Below are positions 52,638 to 61,930 of a DNA stretch of 64,000 nt, piece by piece. This DNA is from Streptomyces inusitatus (GTDB lineage: Bacteria; Actinomycetota; Actinomycetes; Streptomycetales; Streptomycetaceae). Position numbers and translations under genes: made by a program. The stretch is from the NCBI RefSeq assembly GCF_014651115.1, contig NZ_BMWG01000009.1:75354-139353 (forward strand). The letters run 5' to 3'. The notes below the pieces were generated by a model. It had not been told where the DNA came from and made no database searches. It worked only from the letters and a program-made list of their open reading frames with translations. Within the stretch, counting starts at the first letter, position 1; the number at the start of each line of letters is the position of its first letter.

Positions 52638-53939
52638 TCAGGGGGTGAAGCTGCCCAGGTCTCCGCGCAGCCGCTGGGCGCGCAGCACCAGTTCGAGTTC
52701 GAAGCGGCGGTCGGGGTCGTCGATCTCGTCCCCCCACAGCTCCCGGATCTGGCGGAGCCGGTAGCGGACGGTCTGGGGGTGGACCCCGAGGCGTGCCGCG
52801 ACCTCGGGGGCGCCGCCCCGGGTCTCCAGCCAGGCGAGGAGGGTCTCGGCGAGGCGGCGGGCGGGGGTGCGGCCGCAGTGGGCGAGGGGGGCGAGGGTGC
52901 GGCGGGCGAGGTCGTCGATCAGCTCCTCGGGCTGGAGGAGCACCAGGGCCTCGGTGTGCTCGGTGCAGTGGAGCACCTCCCCCGCCGGAAGCAGCCCGCG
53001 TTCCATGAGGCGTACGGCGGCCTCGGCCCAGCGCAGCGACTTCGCGGCGTCGACCAGCGGCACCGGCGGTCCGATCGCGCCGGCCCAGCCGGTCATGGCG
53101 CGCCGCAGCAGTTCGGGGCGGCCCGCCGCGTACGGGTCGGGGACGATCACGCGGGGCTGTTCGGCCTCCATGTCGAGGAGGACGCCCTGGCCGACGGCGG
53201 GGGCGACGGCCTGGCGGGCGGGGCGCAGCAGCACTCCGGCGGAGACCTTGGCGGGCAGCGGCCAGCCGATCCGGGCGGCGCGTTCCGCGAGGGCGGCGGC
53301 GATCTCGTGCGGGCCCGCGGCGGGGCGGGTGCTGTGGTCGGCGAGGAGGAGTTCCATGAGCTCGCGCTGGAGGCGGAGGCGTTCACCGGCCTGTCGGGCG
53401 GCGGCCTCGGCATAGCCGCGTACCGACTGGTCGACGAGGCCGTCGAGGTACTCGTAACCCGCGTCGACCAGCTCGTACATGGCGGGCGGCGGGATGTCGA
53501 CGCGTTGGCCGATCTCGGCGAGACGCCGCCAGGTGAGGCGGACGCCGAGGCGGTAGATGGCCTGGAGGGAGTCGAGGCTGCGGCCGCCGATCTCCTCGCC
53601 GCGGCCGAAGTCCTGGAAGACTTCGGGGTGGACGCGGGGCCGGTCCTCGGCGGTCTCCAGACGCAGTACGAAGATCTCGATGGCGCGCCGGATGCCGATG
53701 AGGGACTTGGGTTCCCCGGAGTCGTCGAGGACGACCGGGACATGGGGGTACTCGCGGCGGATCTCCCGCAGGATCTCCTCGGCCAGCGTGGGGGCCTCGG
53801 CCATGACGAGTGCCGCGAACTGGCGTACCTGGGTGCGCGGTACGTCGTGCCAGGCCGAGCGGGTCCCGAGTGGCGGCACGGTGCGGTCCCCCGTGGTGAG
53901 GGGGCCCGCGGTGGCGCCCGGGGAGGTGGGGGAAGGCAC
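52638..53939 (-). CDS. PucR/CdaR-type transcriptional regulator
   Basis: A 433-residue regulator. The N-terminal half (about 35-230) is an all-helical RsbR/PucR-like sensory region including GRSLDSLQAIYRLGVRLTWRR. A middle GGDEF-like region follows. The C-terminal PucR helix-turn-helix is LLAWLETRGGAPEVAARLGVHPQTVRYRL, marked by LGVHPQTVRYRL and WGDEIDDPDRRFELELVLRA. Its target is unknown. The gene begins 3 bp after the stop of a small DUF2613 membrane peptide on the same strand, so the two are probably co-transcribed. Confidence 0.88.
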   Translation of the reverse strand: MPSPTSPGATAGPLTTGDRTVPPLGTRSAWHDVPRTQVRQFAALVMAEAPTLAEEILREIRREYPHVPVVLDDSGEPKSLIGIRRAIEIFVLRLETAEDRPRVHPEVFQDFGRGEEIGGRSLDSLQAIYRLGVRLTWRRLAEIGQRVDIPPPAMYELVDAGYEYLDGLVDQSVRGYAEAAARQAGERLRLQRELMELLLADHSTRPAAGPHEIAAALAERAARIGWPLPAKVSAGVLLRPARQAVAPAVGQGVLLDMEAEQPRVIVPDPYAAGRPELLRRAMTGWAGAIGPPVPLVDAAKSLRWAEAAVRLMERGLLPAGEVLHCTEHTEALVLLQPEELIDDLARRTLAPLAHCGRTPARRLAETLLAWLETRGGAPEVAARLGVHPQTVRYRLRQIRELWGDEIDDPDRRFELELVLRAQRLRGDLGSFTP

Positions 53940-53942
53940 TGG

Positions 53943-54095
53943 TCAGCGCTCCCGGGGGGCCGTCTCGTAGGTGACAAGGGGGGTGTTGGGCTGCTCCGGG
54001 GCGGCATTGAGCAGGGCGACGGCACCGAGGGCGGCGCCCACGGCGAGGGCCGCGGCGGCCACGACGGTGAGTGCGGCGGTGAGCAGTCTGGGCAT
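53943..54095 (-). CDS. DUF2613-like small membrane peptide
   Basis: A 50-residue peptide: a short basic start (MPRLL), one strongly hydrophobic helix of about 28 residues (TVVAAAALAVGAALGAVALL), then a polar tail ending in TYETAPRER. Size and pattern match DUF2613 family membrane peptides, whose function is unknown. The frame is open further upstream to 54341, but the helix begins here and the start ATG follows GGAGAGG by about 12 bp. Confidence 0.6.
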   Translation of the reverse strand: MPRLLTAALTVVAAAALAVGAALGAVALLNAAPEQPNTPLVTYETAPRER

Positions 54096-54266
54096 GCTGG
54101 GGTCCAGCCTCTCCGGTCGAAAGGTCGTCCCCACCCCGGGTGATCCGCACAATCCGCGCCGGTGCTCATGAGTTCCCTGCTCATGGGCGGTCACGGGTCC
54201 CTGGTACCGCCTTCCCGTGGTGGCGCGCGCCGGTCTCGGCCGGCAGGGGTCAGTCTCAACAATGCA

Positions 54267-54296
54267 TTGACACCTAGTCAAGAGGGCGCCTACGGT
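54267..54296 (+). promoter_or_regulatory. Strong housekeeping-type promoter of the envelope cluster
   Basis: TTGACA (54267-54272) and TACGGT (54291-54296) are separated by 18 bp. The -35 is part of a dyad TTGAC-ACCTA-GTCAA (54267-54281), a possible operator. It precedes the DUF3068 gene by 117 bp. Confidence 0.65.
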
Positions 54297-54412
54297 TCCC
54301 GGCCCATACCGCGCCTGCGTTTTCTCCCTACGCGCGCACACGCTCCGTCACCTTGTGACCGCGATTCTCCGCCACTGCGCTGACCCGCCCCGAACCCTCC
54401 TGGAGTGCCCGG

Positions 54413-55408
54413 ATGCGACGTACCGCCTCACCCGTCCCGCTCGTTCTGCTGGGCGTCGGCACCTTTTTGCTGGTGCTGGCCGCGATGCTCGCCTGGTATG
54501 TCGAGCCGCGCGCCCAGCGCACCCCGATCGACACCGACGCGACCACGGTCTTCACTGGTCGGGGTAGCTATTTCGATGCCAAGAAGGTCAAAACCGTCGA
54601 CGGTACGAAGCTCACCGTCACCCGGAAGGTCCGCGGGGACGTGGCCGACAGCGAGGAGAGCGGCCGGGCCGTCTGGGACGTGTCGACGAGCGTCGACACC
54701 GACGACACCCTGCCCGCGTCCGACACCCACGACTCGTTCCAGTGGACGGTGGAACGCTGGGTGACCGACCGGAGGACCAACACCCCCGTGCACTGCTGCG
54801 AGGAGAGCCCGCGCTTCGAGGGCGAGGCGTATCTGAAGTTCCCGTTCAATGTGGAGCGGCGGGCGTACCGCTGGTGGGACAGCACGCTGGGCGGCACCGT
54901 GGAGCTGGAGTTCGCGGGCGGGACGAAGGTCCAGGGGCACGAGGGATACCGGTTCACCGGCACGGTCGACCCGGTGAGGACCGGGACGCGGCAGGTGCCG
55001 GGGGTGCTCGTCGGTCTGCCGGACCGCGGGCAGGTGCTCGCCGAGGAGTGGTACGCGAACCACGGCATCGAGCTGGTCGCGGACCGGAAGACCGGGCGGA
55101 TCCTGTTCGCGGCGATCGGGCCGAGGAAGACGCTGCGGGCTCCGGGCGCGGTCTCCGGCGGGAACGAGGTGGTGCTGCTGGAGAGCGAGCGCATCGCGTT
55201 CACCGAGGAGACGCAGAAGAAGCAGGTCGAGCTGGCGCGGGCCGATAACCGCAAGTTCCGGCTGCTGGGGCTGACGGTGCCCGTGGGGGCGGGCGCGCTG
55301 GGGCTGCTGCTGGCCGCGGCGGGCTCGGTGATGGTGTTCCGGGGGCGTTCCGAGGACACCGGCGCGGTCCCGGCTCCGGCCGGAGAACCGGAACCCTTCA
55401 CTCGGTGA
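54413..55408 (+). CDS. DUF3068 (PorA-family-like) envelope protein
   Basis: A 331-residue protein with one N-terminal helix (SPVPLVLLGVGTFLLVLAAMLAWYV, about 7-31), a large extracytoplasmic domain and a C-terminal helix (VGAGALGLLLAAAGSVMVF). DUF3068 landmarks are TVFTGRGSYFD, CCEESPRFEG and NVERRAYRWWDSTLGG. The family is found in actinobacteria with complex envelopes, and its role is not established. The ATG follows CTGGAGTG. It begins the envelope-glycan cluster. Confidence 0.8.
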   Translation: MRRTASPVPLVLLGVGTFLLVLAAMLAWYVEPRAQRTPIDTDATTVFTGRGSYFDAKKVKTVDGTKLTVTRKVRGDVADSEESGRAVWDVSTSVDTDDTLPASDTHDSFQWTVERWVTDRRTNTPVHCCEESPRFEGEAYLKFPFNVERRAYRWWDSTLGGTVELEFAGGTKVQGHEGYRFTGTVDPVRTGTRQVPGVLVGLPDRGQVLAEEWYANHGIELVADRKTGRILFAAIGPRKTLRAPGAVSGGNEVVLLESERIAFTEETQKKQVELARADNRKFRLLGLTVPVGAGALGLLLAAAGSVMVFRGRSEDTGAVPAPAGEPEPFTR

Positions 55409-55778
55409 TGAGGTACGGCCGGTAACAGGCGCGCGATTTGTCATCCCGGTGAGTAGCCGCGGCGAACCGCTGGGCGAAAACTGTCCATCCCACCCACCCG
55501 AACACACCATCCGTGCAAGACCCCGGCACATTCGAGCGGCCCCGGCACCCTCCGGGGCTCGTCCGGAGCCGGATCCCCGGGCCGGAGTCCCGCCGGGACC
55601 GCGTGCGGCAGCAGTCGTTCGCCCGCGCGGTCCCGGACCCGGCCCACCCACCCGTACACCTCACCCGTACCTCTTACGCACCCGTACCTCATCCCGTACC
55701 CCGCTCGAACTCCGTACCGCCGTGGACCTCCCTGGTACCGCCGCACCGTTCCGCACCCCGAGACGAGTCGGAGCACCA
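55409..55778. other. Intergenic region with CCGTACC repeats
   Basis: This 370-bp gap between the DUF3068 and glycosyltransferase genes holds an irregular series of CCGTAC-type words between about 55650 and 55740. An in-frame extension of the glycosyltransferase into this region encodes only proline/arginine-rich sequence. I see no gene or convincing promoter. Confidence 0.4.
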
Positions 55779-56936
55779 ATGCCCCAGCACGTGCCCGCTT
55801 CGCTGCGCAAGGCCGGTCCCCGGCCCGCTCAGCCGCTCGCGGCGCCGCCCTCCGAGCCGCGCCGCATTGTGTTCCTCTCCCGCCGCGACCTCGGCAATCC
55901 CGCCGCCGGCGGTTCCGAACTCCTGGTGGACCGGCTGGCCGGCGGTCTCACCCGACTCGGCCATCAGGTCACCCTTGTCTGCGGTGGCCCGGCGGCCCCC
56001 CGTGACTACCGTGTGGTGTCGGCGGGCGGCGACCTCGGTCACTTCCTGCGGGCCCGGGGGACCCTGGCCCGGCGGGTCGGCGACTGCGATCTGCTGGTCG
56101 AGGTGTGCAACGGCATGCCGTATCTGACGCCGCTGTGGCATCGCGGCCCGACGCTGTGCCTGGTCAACCATGTCCACACCGAGCTGTGGAACATGCGCTT
56201 CGGCGGCCGTGCCCTCGCGCCCGCCGGGCGGCTCGGCCGCCGGCTGGAGCACTGGTCCCTCAAGGAGGCGCAGCGGCGGAATCTGGTGGTCGCGGTGTCC
56301 CCGTCCACGGCCGGGGCGCTGCGCGGGATCGGCGTCGACCAGGACCGAATACGTGTGGTGCACAACGGCGTCGATGAGCCCGGTCCCCGGCCGCCGCGCT
56401 CGCCCGAGCCCTTGTTCCTGGCTCTGGGCAGGCTCGTGGAGTACAAGCGGATCGATCTGCTGCTGAGGATGTGGGAGCGGGTCAGACCCGTGACCGGCGG
56501 GCGGCTCGTCATCGTCGGGGACGGTCCGGAGCGGGACCGGCTGGCGAGGCTCGCGGGCCCCTCAGTGGAGTTCACGGGCCATGTCACGGAGGCGGAGAAG
56601 CACCGGCTGCTCTGCTCGGCCTGGCTGCTGCTGCATCCCTCGGCCGTGGAGGGGTGGGGGCTGGTGGTCACGGAGGCCGCGATCCGGTCGACCCCGACGG
56701 TCGGCTTCGACGTTCCGGGGCTGCGGGACTCCGTCGTCGACGGGGTGAGCGGGGTGCTGGCCCGGGGGGAGAGTTCGTTCGCCGCCGCCTGGTGCTCGCT
56801 GGCGCTCGGCGAGGAGCACCGCTCGGCGATGGGGCGGGCCGCGCGGGAAATGGCGGCCGGATACACCTGGGACAGTACGGTACGGGCGTTCCACGAGGTC
56901 GCCGTGGAGGCCGCCGGGCGCTCCCGGCGGAAATGA
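55779..56936 (+). CDS. GT4-family glycosyltransferase
   Basis: A 385-residue GT-B glycosyltransferase. The N-terminal domain has RRIVFLSRRDLGNPAAGGSE with the glycine-rich acceptor-side loop. The C-terminal domain has VVHNGVDEPGP, LALGRLVEYKRIDLLLRM, and VGDGPERDRL. The catalytic EX7E-type motif is seen in HPSAVEGWGLVVTEAAIRSTPTVGFDVPG. It transfers a sugar from a nucleotide donor at the cytoplasmic face. GGAG precedes the ATG. It lies in one run with two methyltransferases, an AftD-like enzyme and an acyltransferase, so it probably builds a cell-surface glycan or glycolipid. Confidence 0.88.
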   Translation: MPQHVPASLRKAGPRPAQPLAAPPSEPRRIVFLSRRDLGNPAAGGSELLVDRLAGGLTRLGHQVTLVCGGPAAPRDYRVVSAGGDLGHFLRARGTLARRVGDCDLLVEVCNGMPYLTPLWHRGPTLCLVNHVHTELWNMRFGGRALAPAGRLGRRLEHWSLKEAQRRNLVVAVSPSTAGALRGIGVDQDRIRVVHNGVDEPGPRPPRSPEPLFLALGRLVEYKRIDLLLRMWERVRPVTGGRLVIVGDGPERDRLARLAGPSVEFTGHVTEAEKHRLLCSAWLLLHPSAVEGWGLVVTEAAIRSTPTVGFDVPGLRDSVVDGVSGVLARGESSFAAAWCSLALGEEHRSAMGRAAREMAAGYTWDSTVRAFHEVAVEAAGRSRRK

Positions 56937-56942
56937 GCGCCG

Positions 56943-57701
56943 ATGCCAGCCCCTGATCCAGGAGTACGTACCGCGCCGAAGGGCGGCGCTTCCCCCGGAC
57001 GCTCGCTCGCCCTGTTCCGGGCCTTCATGCGGGAGCGGGACGACCCCGAGACGTGCTACACGCTGCTGGCGCGGGACTCCGCCGATCAGGTCGAGGCGTA
57101 CGGCGGACCGGTCGGCGGGCTGACCGTCGTCGACATCGGCGGTGGGCGCGGGTACTTCACCGAGGAGTTCCGCCGTCGCGGTGCGCGCTGTTTCCTCTTC
57201 GAGGCGGACGTACGGGAGCTGGGGCCGAGGCCGCCCGGGGGGACGGTCGTCGCGGACGGCTGTCTGCTGCCGCTCGCGGACGGTTCGGCCGATGTCTGCT
57301 TCTCCTCCAACGTCCTGGAGCATGTGGCCGATCCGCGGGCCTTCCTCGGCGAGATGATCCGTGCGACCCGCCCCGGCGGGCTGATCTATCTCTCGTTCAC
57401 CAACTGGCTGTCCCCCTGGGGCGGTCATGAGTGGGCGCCCTGGCACTATCTGGGCGCGGCGCGGGCCCGGGGCCGCTACGAGCGGCGTACCGGACGCCCC
57501 GCCAAGCACACCCTCGGCGAGAACCTCTTCGCCGTGCACATCGGTCCCACCCTGCGCCAGGTACGGGCGAGGACCGACGTCACGGTGGTCTCGGCCCGCT
57601 CCCGCTACTGGCCGTTCCTGGCCGGGGCGGTGACCCGGGTGCCGGGCCTGCGTGAGTTCGCTACCTGGAATCTCCTTCTCATCCTTCGGCGGTGTCCATG
57701 A
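56943..57701 (+). CDS. Class I SAM-dependent methyltransferase
   Basis: A 252-residue methyltransferase. Motif I is LTVVDIGGGRGYFTEEF, the acidic end of strand 2 is CFLFEADV, and VCFSSNVLEHVADPRAF is the Methyltransf_11 motif IV region. It starts 6 bp after the glycosyltransferase and its stop overlaps the AftD-like start by ATGA. It probably O-methylates a sugar on the glycan made by the cluster. Confidence 0.87.
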   Translation: MPAPDPGVRTAPKGGASPGRSLALFRAFMRERDDPETCYTLLARDSADQVEAYGGPVGGLTVVDIGGGRGYFTEEFRRRGARCFLFEADVRELGPRPPGGTVVADGCLLPLADGSADVCFSSNVLEHVADPRAFLGEMIRATRPGGLIYLSFTNWLSPWGGHEWAPWHYLGAARARGRYERRTGRPAKHTLGENLFAVHIGPTLRQVRARTDVTVVSARSRYWPFLAGAVTRVPGLREFATWNLLLILRRCP

Positions 57702-60700
57702 CCAGTACGGCCCCAGCGGCCCAGGCTCCCCCTCCGGCTGCCGTCCGGACCACCGGTGCGGCCCAGGACCCTCCCGACGGGCCCCGGTCGCGCTGGTGGC
57801 TGCTGGGGTTCTGGGCCGTGGTGTTCGTGCTCTTCCTGGCGGCGTCGCCGGGGCGCATGACGTTCGACACCAAGCTCGGCGTCGTCGCCGATCCGTGGCG
57901 GTTCATGGCCGACCTCGGGCGGCTGTGGCAGGACACCGGCGGGTTCGGCGGGCTCTCGAACCAGTACATCGGGTACGCGTTCCCGATGCTCCCGTTCCAC
58001 GGACTCGCCGATCTGGCGCAGTCGCCGGTGTGGCTGACGGAGCGGCTGTGGCTCTCGCTGGTGGTGACCACCGCCTTCTGGGGGGCGCTGCGGCTGGCCG
58101 AACGCCTCGGCTTCGGCACCCGTCCGACGCGGCTCCTCGGCGCGGTGGCGTACGCGCTGTGGCCGACGTTCACCATCGTCGTCGGGTCCACGTCGGCGGC
58201 CGCGCTGCCCGGCGCGCTGCTGCCGTGGGTGCTGCTGCCGCTCACCGACGACCGGTACGGCGCGCGGGTCGCGGCGCTGCGCTCCGCGCTGCTGATCCCG
58301 TTCATGGGCGGGGTCAACGCGGTGTCGACCCTCGCCTCGCTGCTGCCGGTGGCGCTGTATCTGCTGTCCCGGCCGAACGGTCCGCGGAAGCGGGGGCTCA
58401 TCCTGTGGTGGGTGCCGGGGGTCTTCCTGGCGACGCTGTGGTGGGTGATCCCGCTGCTGCTGCTCAGCGTGTACGGCGAGAACTTCCTCCCGTACGTCGA
58501 GACGTCACAGGTCACCACGGACACGATGGCGGCGACGGAGGCCCTGCGCGGCGCGGGCAACTGGGTGGCGTATCTGAACTTCGGTGAGGCCTGGCTGCCC
58601 GCCGGGTGGAGTGTCGCGACCTCGGTCCTGGTCGTCATCTGTTCGGCGCTGGCCGCGGCGCTGGGGCTCGGCGGGCTCGCCCGGCGGGATCTGCCGGAGC
58701 GCCGCTGGCTGACGCTGACGGTGCTGACGGTCGCGCTGCTCACCCTCGCCGGGTACGCGGGGAAGTTCGGCGCGCCGTTCGCCGGGCCCGTACAGGATCT
58801 GCTGGACGGGGCGCTGGCCCCGTTCCGGAACGTCTACAAGTTCCAGCCGGGGCTGGCGCTCGCCCTGGTCCTCGGACTCGTCCATCTGACCGCCGTCGCG
58901 GAGCGGGAGCGCGGGTCGCGTCCGGGGCACGGGGTGCGGTGGGGGCGGCGGTACGCCGCGCCGATCGCGGCGCTGCTGGTGCTGCCCGGGCTCGCCCTGC
59001 CGTATGCCAGCGGGGCGGTCCTGCAACCGGGCTCGTTCACGAAGCTGCCGACGCACTGGAGCGACACGGCGGACTGGCTGGAGAAGCACTCGCCGGACAG
59101 CCGGGCCCTGGTGGTCCCGGCGACCGCGCACGGCACCTACACCTGGGGCTCCCCGATCGACCAGCCTCTCGATGTGCTCGCCGACTCCCCCTGGGCCCAG
59201 CGCGACTATGTGCCGTTCGGCACTCCGGGGAACCGGCGCGCGATGGACGCCGTGGAGCAGGCCCTGCTCACCGGCGCCGCGATACCGGGGCTGCGGGACT
59301 ACTTGAGCCGGGCGGGACTGCACTATGTGGTGGTCCGCAACGACCTGGACCCGGACCAGCTCGGCCATGTGCCGACGCCGACCGTGAAGCGGGCGCTGGA
59401 GCAGTCCGGCTATGAGCGGGTCAAGGCCCTCGGCCCGGTCATGACCGGTGGACGGATCGCGGACGACACCCCCCTCCAGGTGGAGGCGGTGTATCCGCGG
59501 CAGCGGGCGGTGGAGATCTTCGCGCCCGCCGAGGACATCCGGCGGCCCGGCCGGGCCGGAATCTACACCGCCGCCGACACGGCCGTGGTGTCGGGCGGAC
59601 CGGAGTCGCTGCTGCCGCTCGCCGCCGATCCCTCGCTGCGCGGACGGCCCACCGTGCTGAGCGGGGACGAGCACCCCGGCGTCGAGAAGCCTGCGCTCCA
59701 GGTCACCGGTGATGGGCTGCGGCGCGCCGACACCCGGTTCGGCCTGGTGAACACCAACACCTCGTACACCTACACCAAGGACGAGCGCAATCATCCCGGC
59801 AGCGTGCAGAACCCCTCGGAGGCGCCGCATCAGATCCTGCCGACGAGGGGCATCGAGCGTCAGACGGTCGCGGAGCTGCGCGGGGCGCGTGAGGTGACGG
59901 CGTCCTCCAGCGGCAACTGGCTGTTCCATCTGCCGCAGTACGACCCCGTGAACGCCTTCGACGGGAACCCGGACACGGCGTGGGCCGAGGGCTCGCACAC
60001 CGGCGCGAAGGGCCAGTGGCTGCGTATCGCGTTCGACGGGAAGAAGCGGCTGCCGTCGTCGCTGAAGGTGACCCCGCTTCCGCGGGACGGGGTGCGGGCC
60101 GCCGCGACGCGGGTGCGGGTGGAGACCGAGCAGGGCAGTGAGATCAGCCCGCTGACGGCCGACGGCACGACCCAGGACATCGCCTCGCCCCCTGGTGAGA
60201 CGGGTTGGGTGAAGGTCACCATCGTGGACGCGGAGGCCGGGCGGCCGGGGCTGATCGGCGCCGGGTTCGCCGAGATCGCGATTCCCGGTGTCACGGTGAC
60301 ACGGATGCTGAGGCTGCCGACGGACGGCGCGGATTCGGACGCGGCGGCCGAGACGGTGTCGCTGCACCGGCCGTCCGACCCGGGCGGGCTCTCCCCGGCC
60401 GGTACGGAGTCGGGGCTGCACCGCTCCTTCACCACCGGCTCGGCCGGAGTCAGGGACATCGGGATCAGCGCGGTTCCGGTGCCCGGCGAGGAGCTGGACA
60501 AGCTGCTGTACCGGGTCGCTCCCGAGCAGAAGGGGCGGATCGTCGCGACCGCCGACTCCACGGCCCGGCTCGGCGCGGAGCTTTCGGCGCGCAATCTGAC
60601 CGACGGCGATCTGACGACCGCGTGGATCGCCGGGAACAAGCCGGTGATCCATCTGAGCTGGTCCGGCGAGAAGTCCGTGGACTCGCTGGTGCTGGCCGGC

Positions 60701-61930
60701 GCGGGCGGACTCTCCGCCCGGCCCACGAAGATCGAGATCAGCTCCCCCGACGGCGCGGCGATCGCGAACGTCGACGACAACGGCTGGGCCCGCTTCGAGG
60801 CGATCACCACCGACCGGCTCGACATCACGGTCACCCGGACCGCGCCGGTGACCCTGCACAACCCGATCGCCGACGACGACCTCCAGCTCCCCGTCGGCCT
60901 CACCGAGCTGCATGTCCCGGCACTCGCCGACCAGCGCACCGAGCAGCCCTCCGCCGACCGCCCCTTCACCCTGAAGTGCGGCGAGGGACCGGCCCTCGCG
61001 GTCGACGGGACCCTGCACGCGACCAGTGCGACGGGCACCGTCGGGGACCTGGTGGAGCGCCGCCCGATCGAGGTGACGCTCTGCCAGAAGGGAGAGAAGG
61101 ACACACGGCTGGCCCTCGGCGCGGGCATGCACCGGGTCGAGGCCGGGGACGCGGGTCCGCTCGCGATCACCGATGTGACCCTCACCCGGGGCGAACCGGC
61201 CGCGCCCGCCGCGAACAGCCGGGAACTCACCGTCGGCGACTGGTCGTCCGACCGCCGTGAGGTGTCGGTCGAGCCCGGTGCCGCCTCGTATCTGACGACG
61301 TACGAGAACTTCAACGACGGCTGGAAGGCCACGCTGAACGGCGAGGAACTCTCGCCGCTCCGGCTCGACGGCTGGCAGCAGGCCTTCGAGATCCCGGAGG
61401 GCGAGGGCGGGACGGTCGAGCTGTCGTACGAGCCGTCCCGGGTGTACGGGGCGGGGCTGATCGCCGGCGGCGTCGCCCTGCTGGCGCTGATCGGTCTGGT
61501 GCTGTACCGCAGGCACGAGGAGAACCCCGAGCGCACGGACGGGACCGGGCCGACGCCGGTGCCGAACGGGCCGGGGACGGTCCTCGGGGTGGTGGCGCCG
61601 ACCCTGGTGGCCGTGGTGGTCGCGGGCTGGTTCGCGCTGCTGGTCCCGGCGCTCGCGCTGATCGCCCTGCGGCGGCACACGCTGCTGACGCCGATCGCGT
61701 TCGCCGCGATGGCGGGGGCGGGGATCGTGGCGGCCACCGGCGCGGGCGAGGCTCCGGCCGCCGGGGCGGGGGCGTTCGGGTACGCGGCCCAGCTCCTGGC
61801 GTTCATCGCGCTGTTCGCGGCCCTGGTGACCGTCGGAGGGCTCGGGCGGTTCGGACGGGTGTCGCCCGGGGCCGATTCCGGCCCGGGCACCAGCCCTTCC
61901 GGTGCTCCTGAAGACGGCGGTGGCCAGTGA
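57698..61930 (+). CDS. AftD-like (DUF3367) arabinofuranosyltransferase
   Basis: A 1410-residue membrane glycosyltransferase of the GT-C class. About 10-12 N-terminal helices occupy residues 30-430, with the acidic loop DTKLGVVADPWRFMADLG and FGGLSNQYIGYAFPMLPF conserved in AftD. An extracytoplasmic region contains discoidin-like/CBM modules (SSSGNWLFHLPQYDPVNAFDGNPDTAWAE, marked by FDGNPDTAWAE, and LTDGDLTTAWIAG). The C-terminus has LTTYENFNDGWKATLNGEEL and four helices. AftD adds alpha-1,3-arabinofuranose to arabinan in mycobacteria; the acceptor here is unknown. GTG at 57692 is an alternative start. Confidence 0.85.
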   Translation: MTSTAPAAQAPPPAAVRTTGAAQDPPDGPRSRWWLLGFWAVVFVLFLAASPGRMTFDTKLGVVADPWRFMADLGRLWQDTGGFGGLSNQYIGYAFPMLPFHGLADLAQSPVWLTERLWLSLVVTTAFWGALRLAERLGFGTRPTRLLGAVAYALWPTFTIVVGSTSAAALPGALLPWVLLPLTDDRYGARVAALRSALLIPFMGGVNAVSTLASLLPVALYLLSRPNGPRKRGLILWWVPGVFLATLWWVIPLLLLSVYGENFLPYVETSQVTTDTMAATEALRGAGNWVAYLNFGEAWLPAGWSVATSVLVVICSALAAALGLGGLARRDLPERRWLTLTVLTVALLTLAGYAGKFGAPFAGPVQDLLDGALAPFRNVYKFQPGLALALVLGLVHLTAVAERERGSRPGHGVRWGRRYAAPIAALLVLPGLALPYASGAVLQPGSFTKLPTHWSDTADWLEKHSPDSRALVVPATAHGTYTWGSPIDQPLDVLADSPWAQRDYVPFGTPGNRRAMDAVEQALLTGAAIPGLRDYLSRAGLHYVVVRNDLDPDQLGHVPTPTVKRALEQSGYERVKALGPVMTGGRIADDTPLQVEAVYPRQRAVEIFAPAEDIRRPGRAGIYTAADTAVVSGGPESLLPLAADPSLRGRPTVLSGDEHPGVEKPALQVTGDGLRRADTRFGLVNTNTSYTYTKDERNHPGSVQNPSEAPHQILPTRGIERQTVAELRGAREVTASSSGNWLFHLPQYDPVNAFDGNPDTAWAEGSHTGAKGQWLRIAFDGKKRLPSSLKVTPLPRDGVRAAATRVRVETEQGSEISPLTADGTTQDIASPPGETGWVKVTIVDAEAGRPGLIGAGFAEIAIPGVTVTRMLRLPTDGADSDAAAETVSLHRPSDPGGLSPAGTESGLHRSFTTGSAGVRDIGISAVPVPGEELDKLLYRVAPEQKGRIVATADSTARLGAELSARNLTDGDLTTAWIAGNKPVIHLSWSGEKSVDSLVLAGAGGLSARPTKIEISSPDGAAIANVDDNGWARFEAITTDRLDITVTRTAPVTLHNPIADDDLQLPVGLTELHVPALADQRTEQPSADRPFTLKCGEGPALAVDGTLHATSATGTVGDLVERRPIEVTLCQKGEKDTRLALGAGMHRVEAGDAGPLAITDVTLTRGEPAAPAANSRELTVGDWSSDRREVSVEPGAASYLTTYENFNDGWKATLNGEELSPLRLDGWQQAFEIPEGEGGTVELSYEPSRVYGAGLIAGGVALLALIGLVLYRRHEENPERTDGTGPTPVPNGPGTVLGVVAPTLVAVVVAGWFALLVPALALIALRRHTLLTPIAFAAMAGAGIVAATGAGEAPAAGAGAFGYAAQLLAFIALFAALVTVGGLGRFGRVSPGADSGPGTSPSGAPEDGGGQ

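Noticed and set aside
55449-55778. N-terminal extension of the glycosyltransferase
   Set aside because: The 110 added residues are Pro/Arg-rich and lack a family match by eye. The ATG at 55779 has a GGAG site and leads straight into the first GT-B strand.
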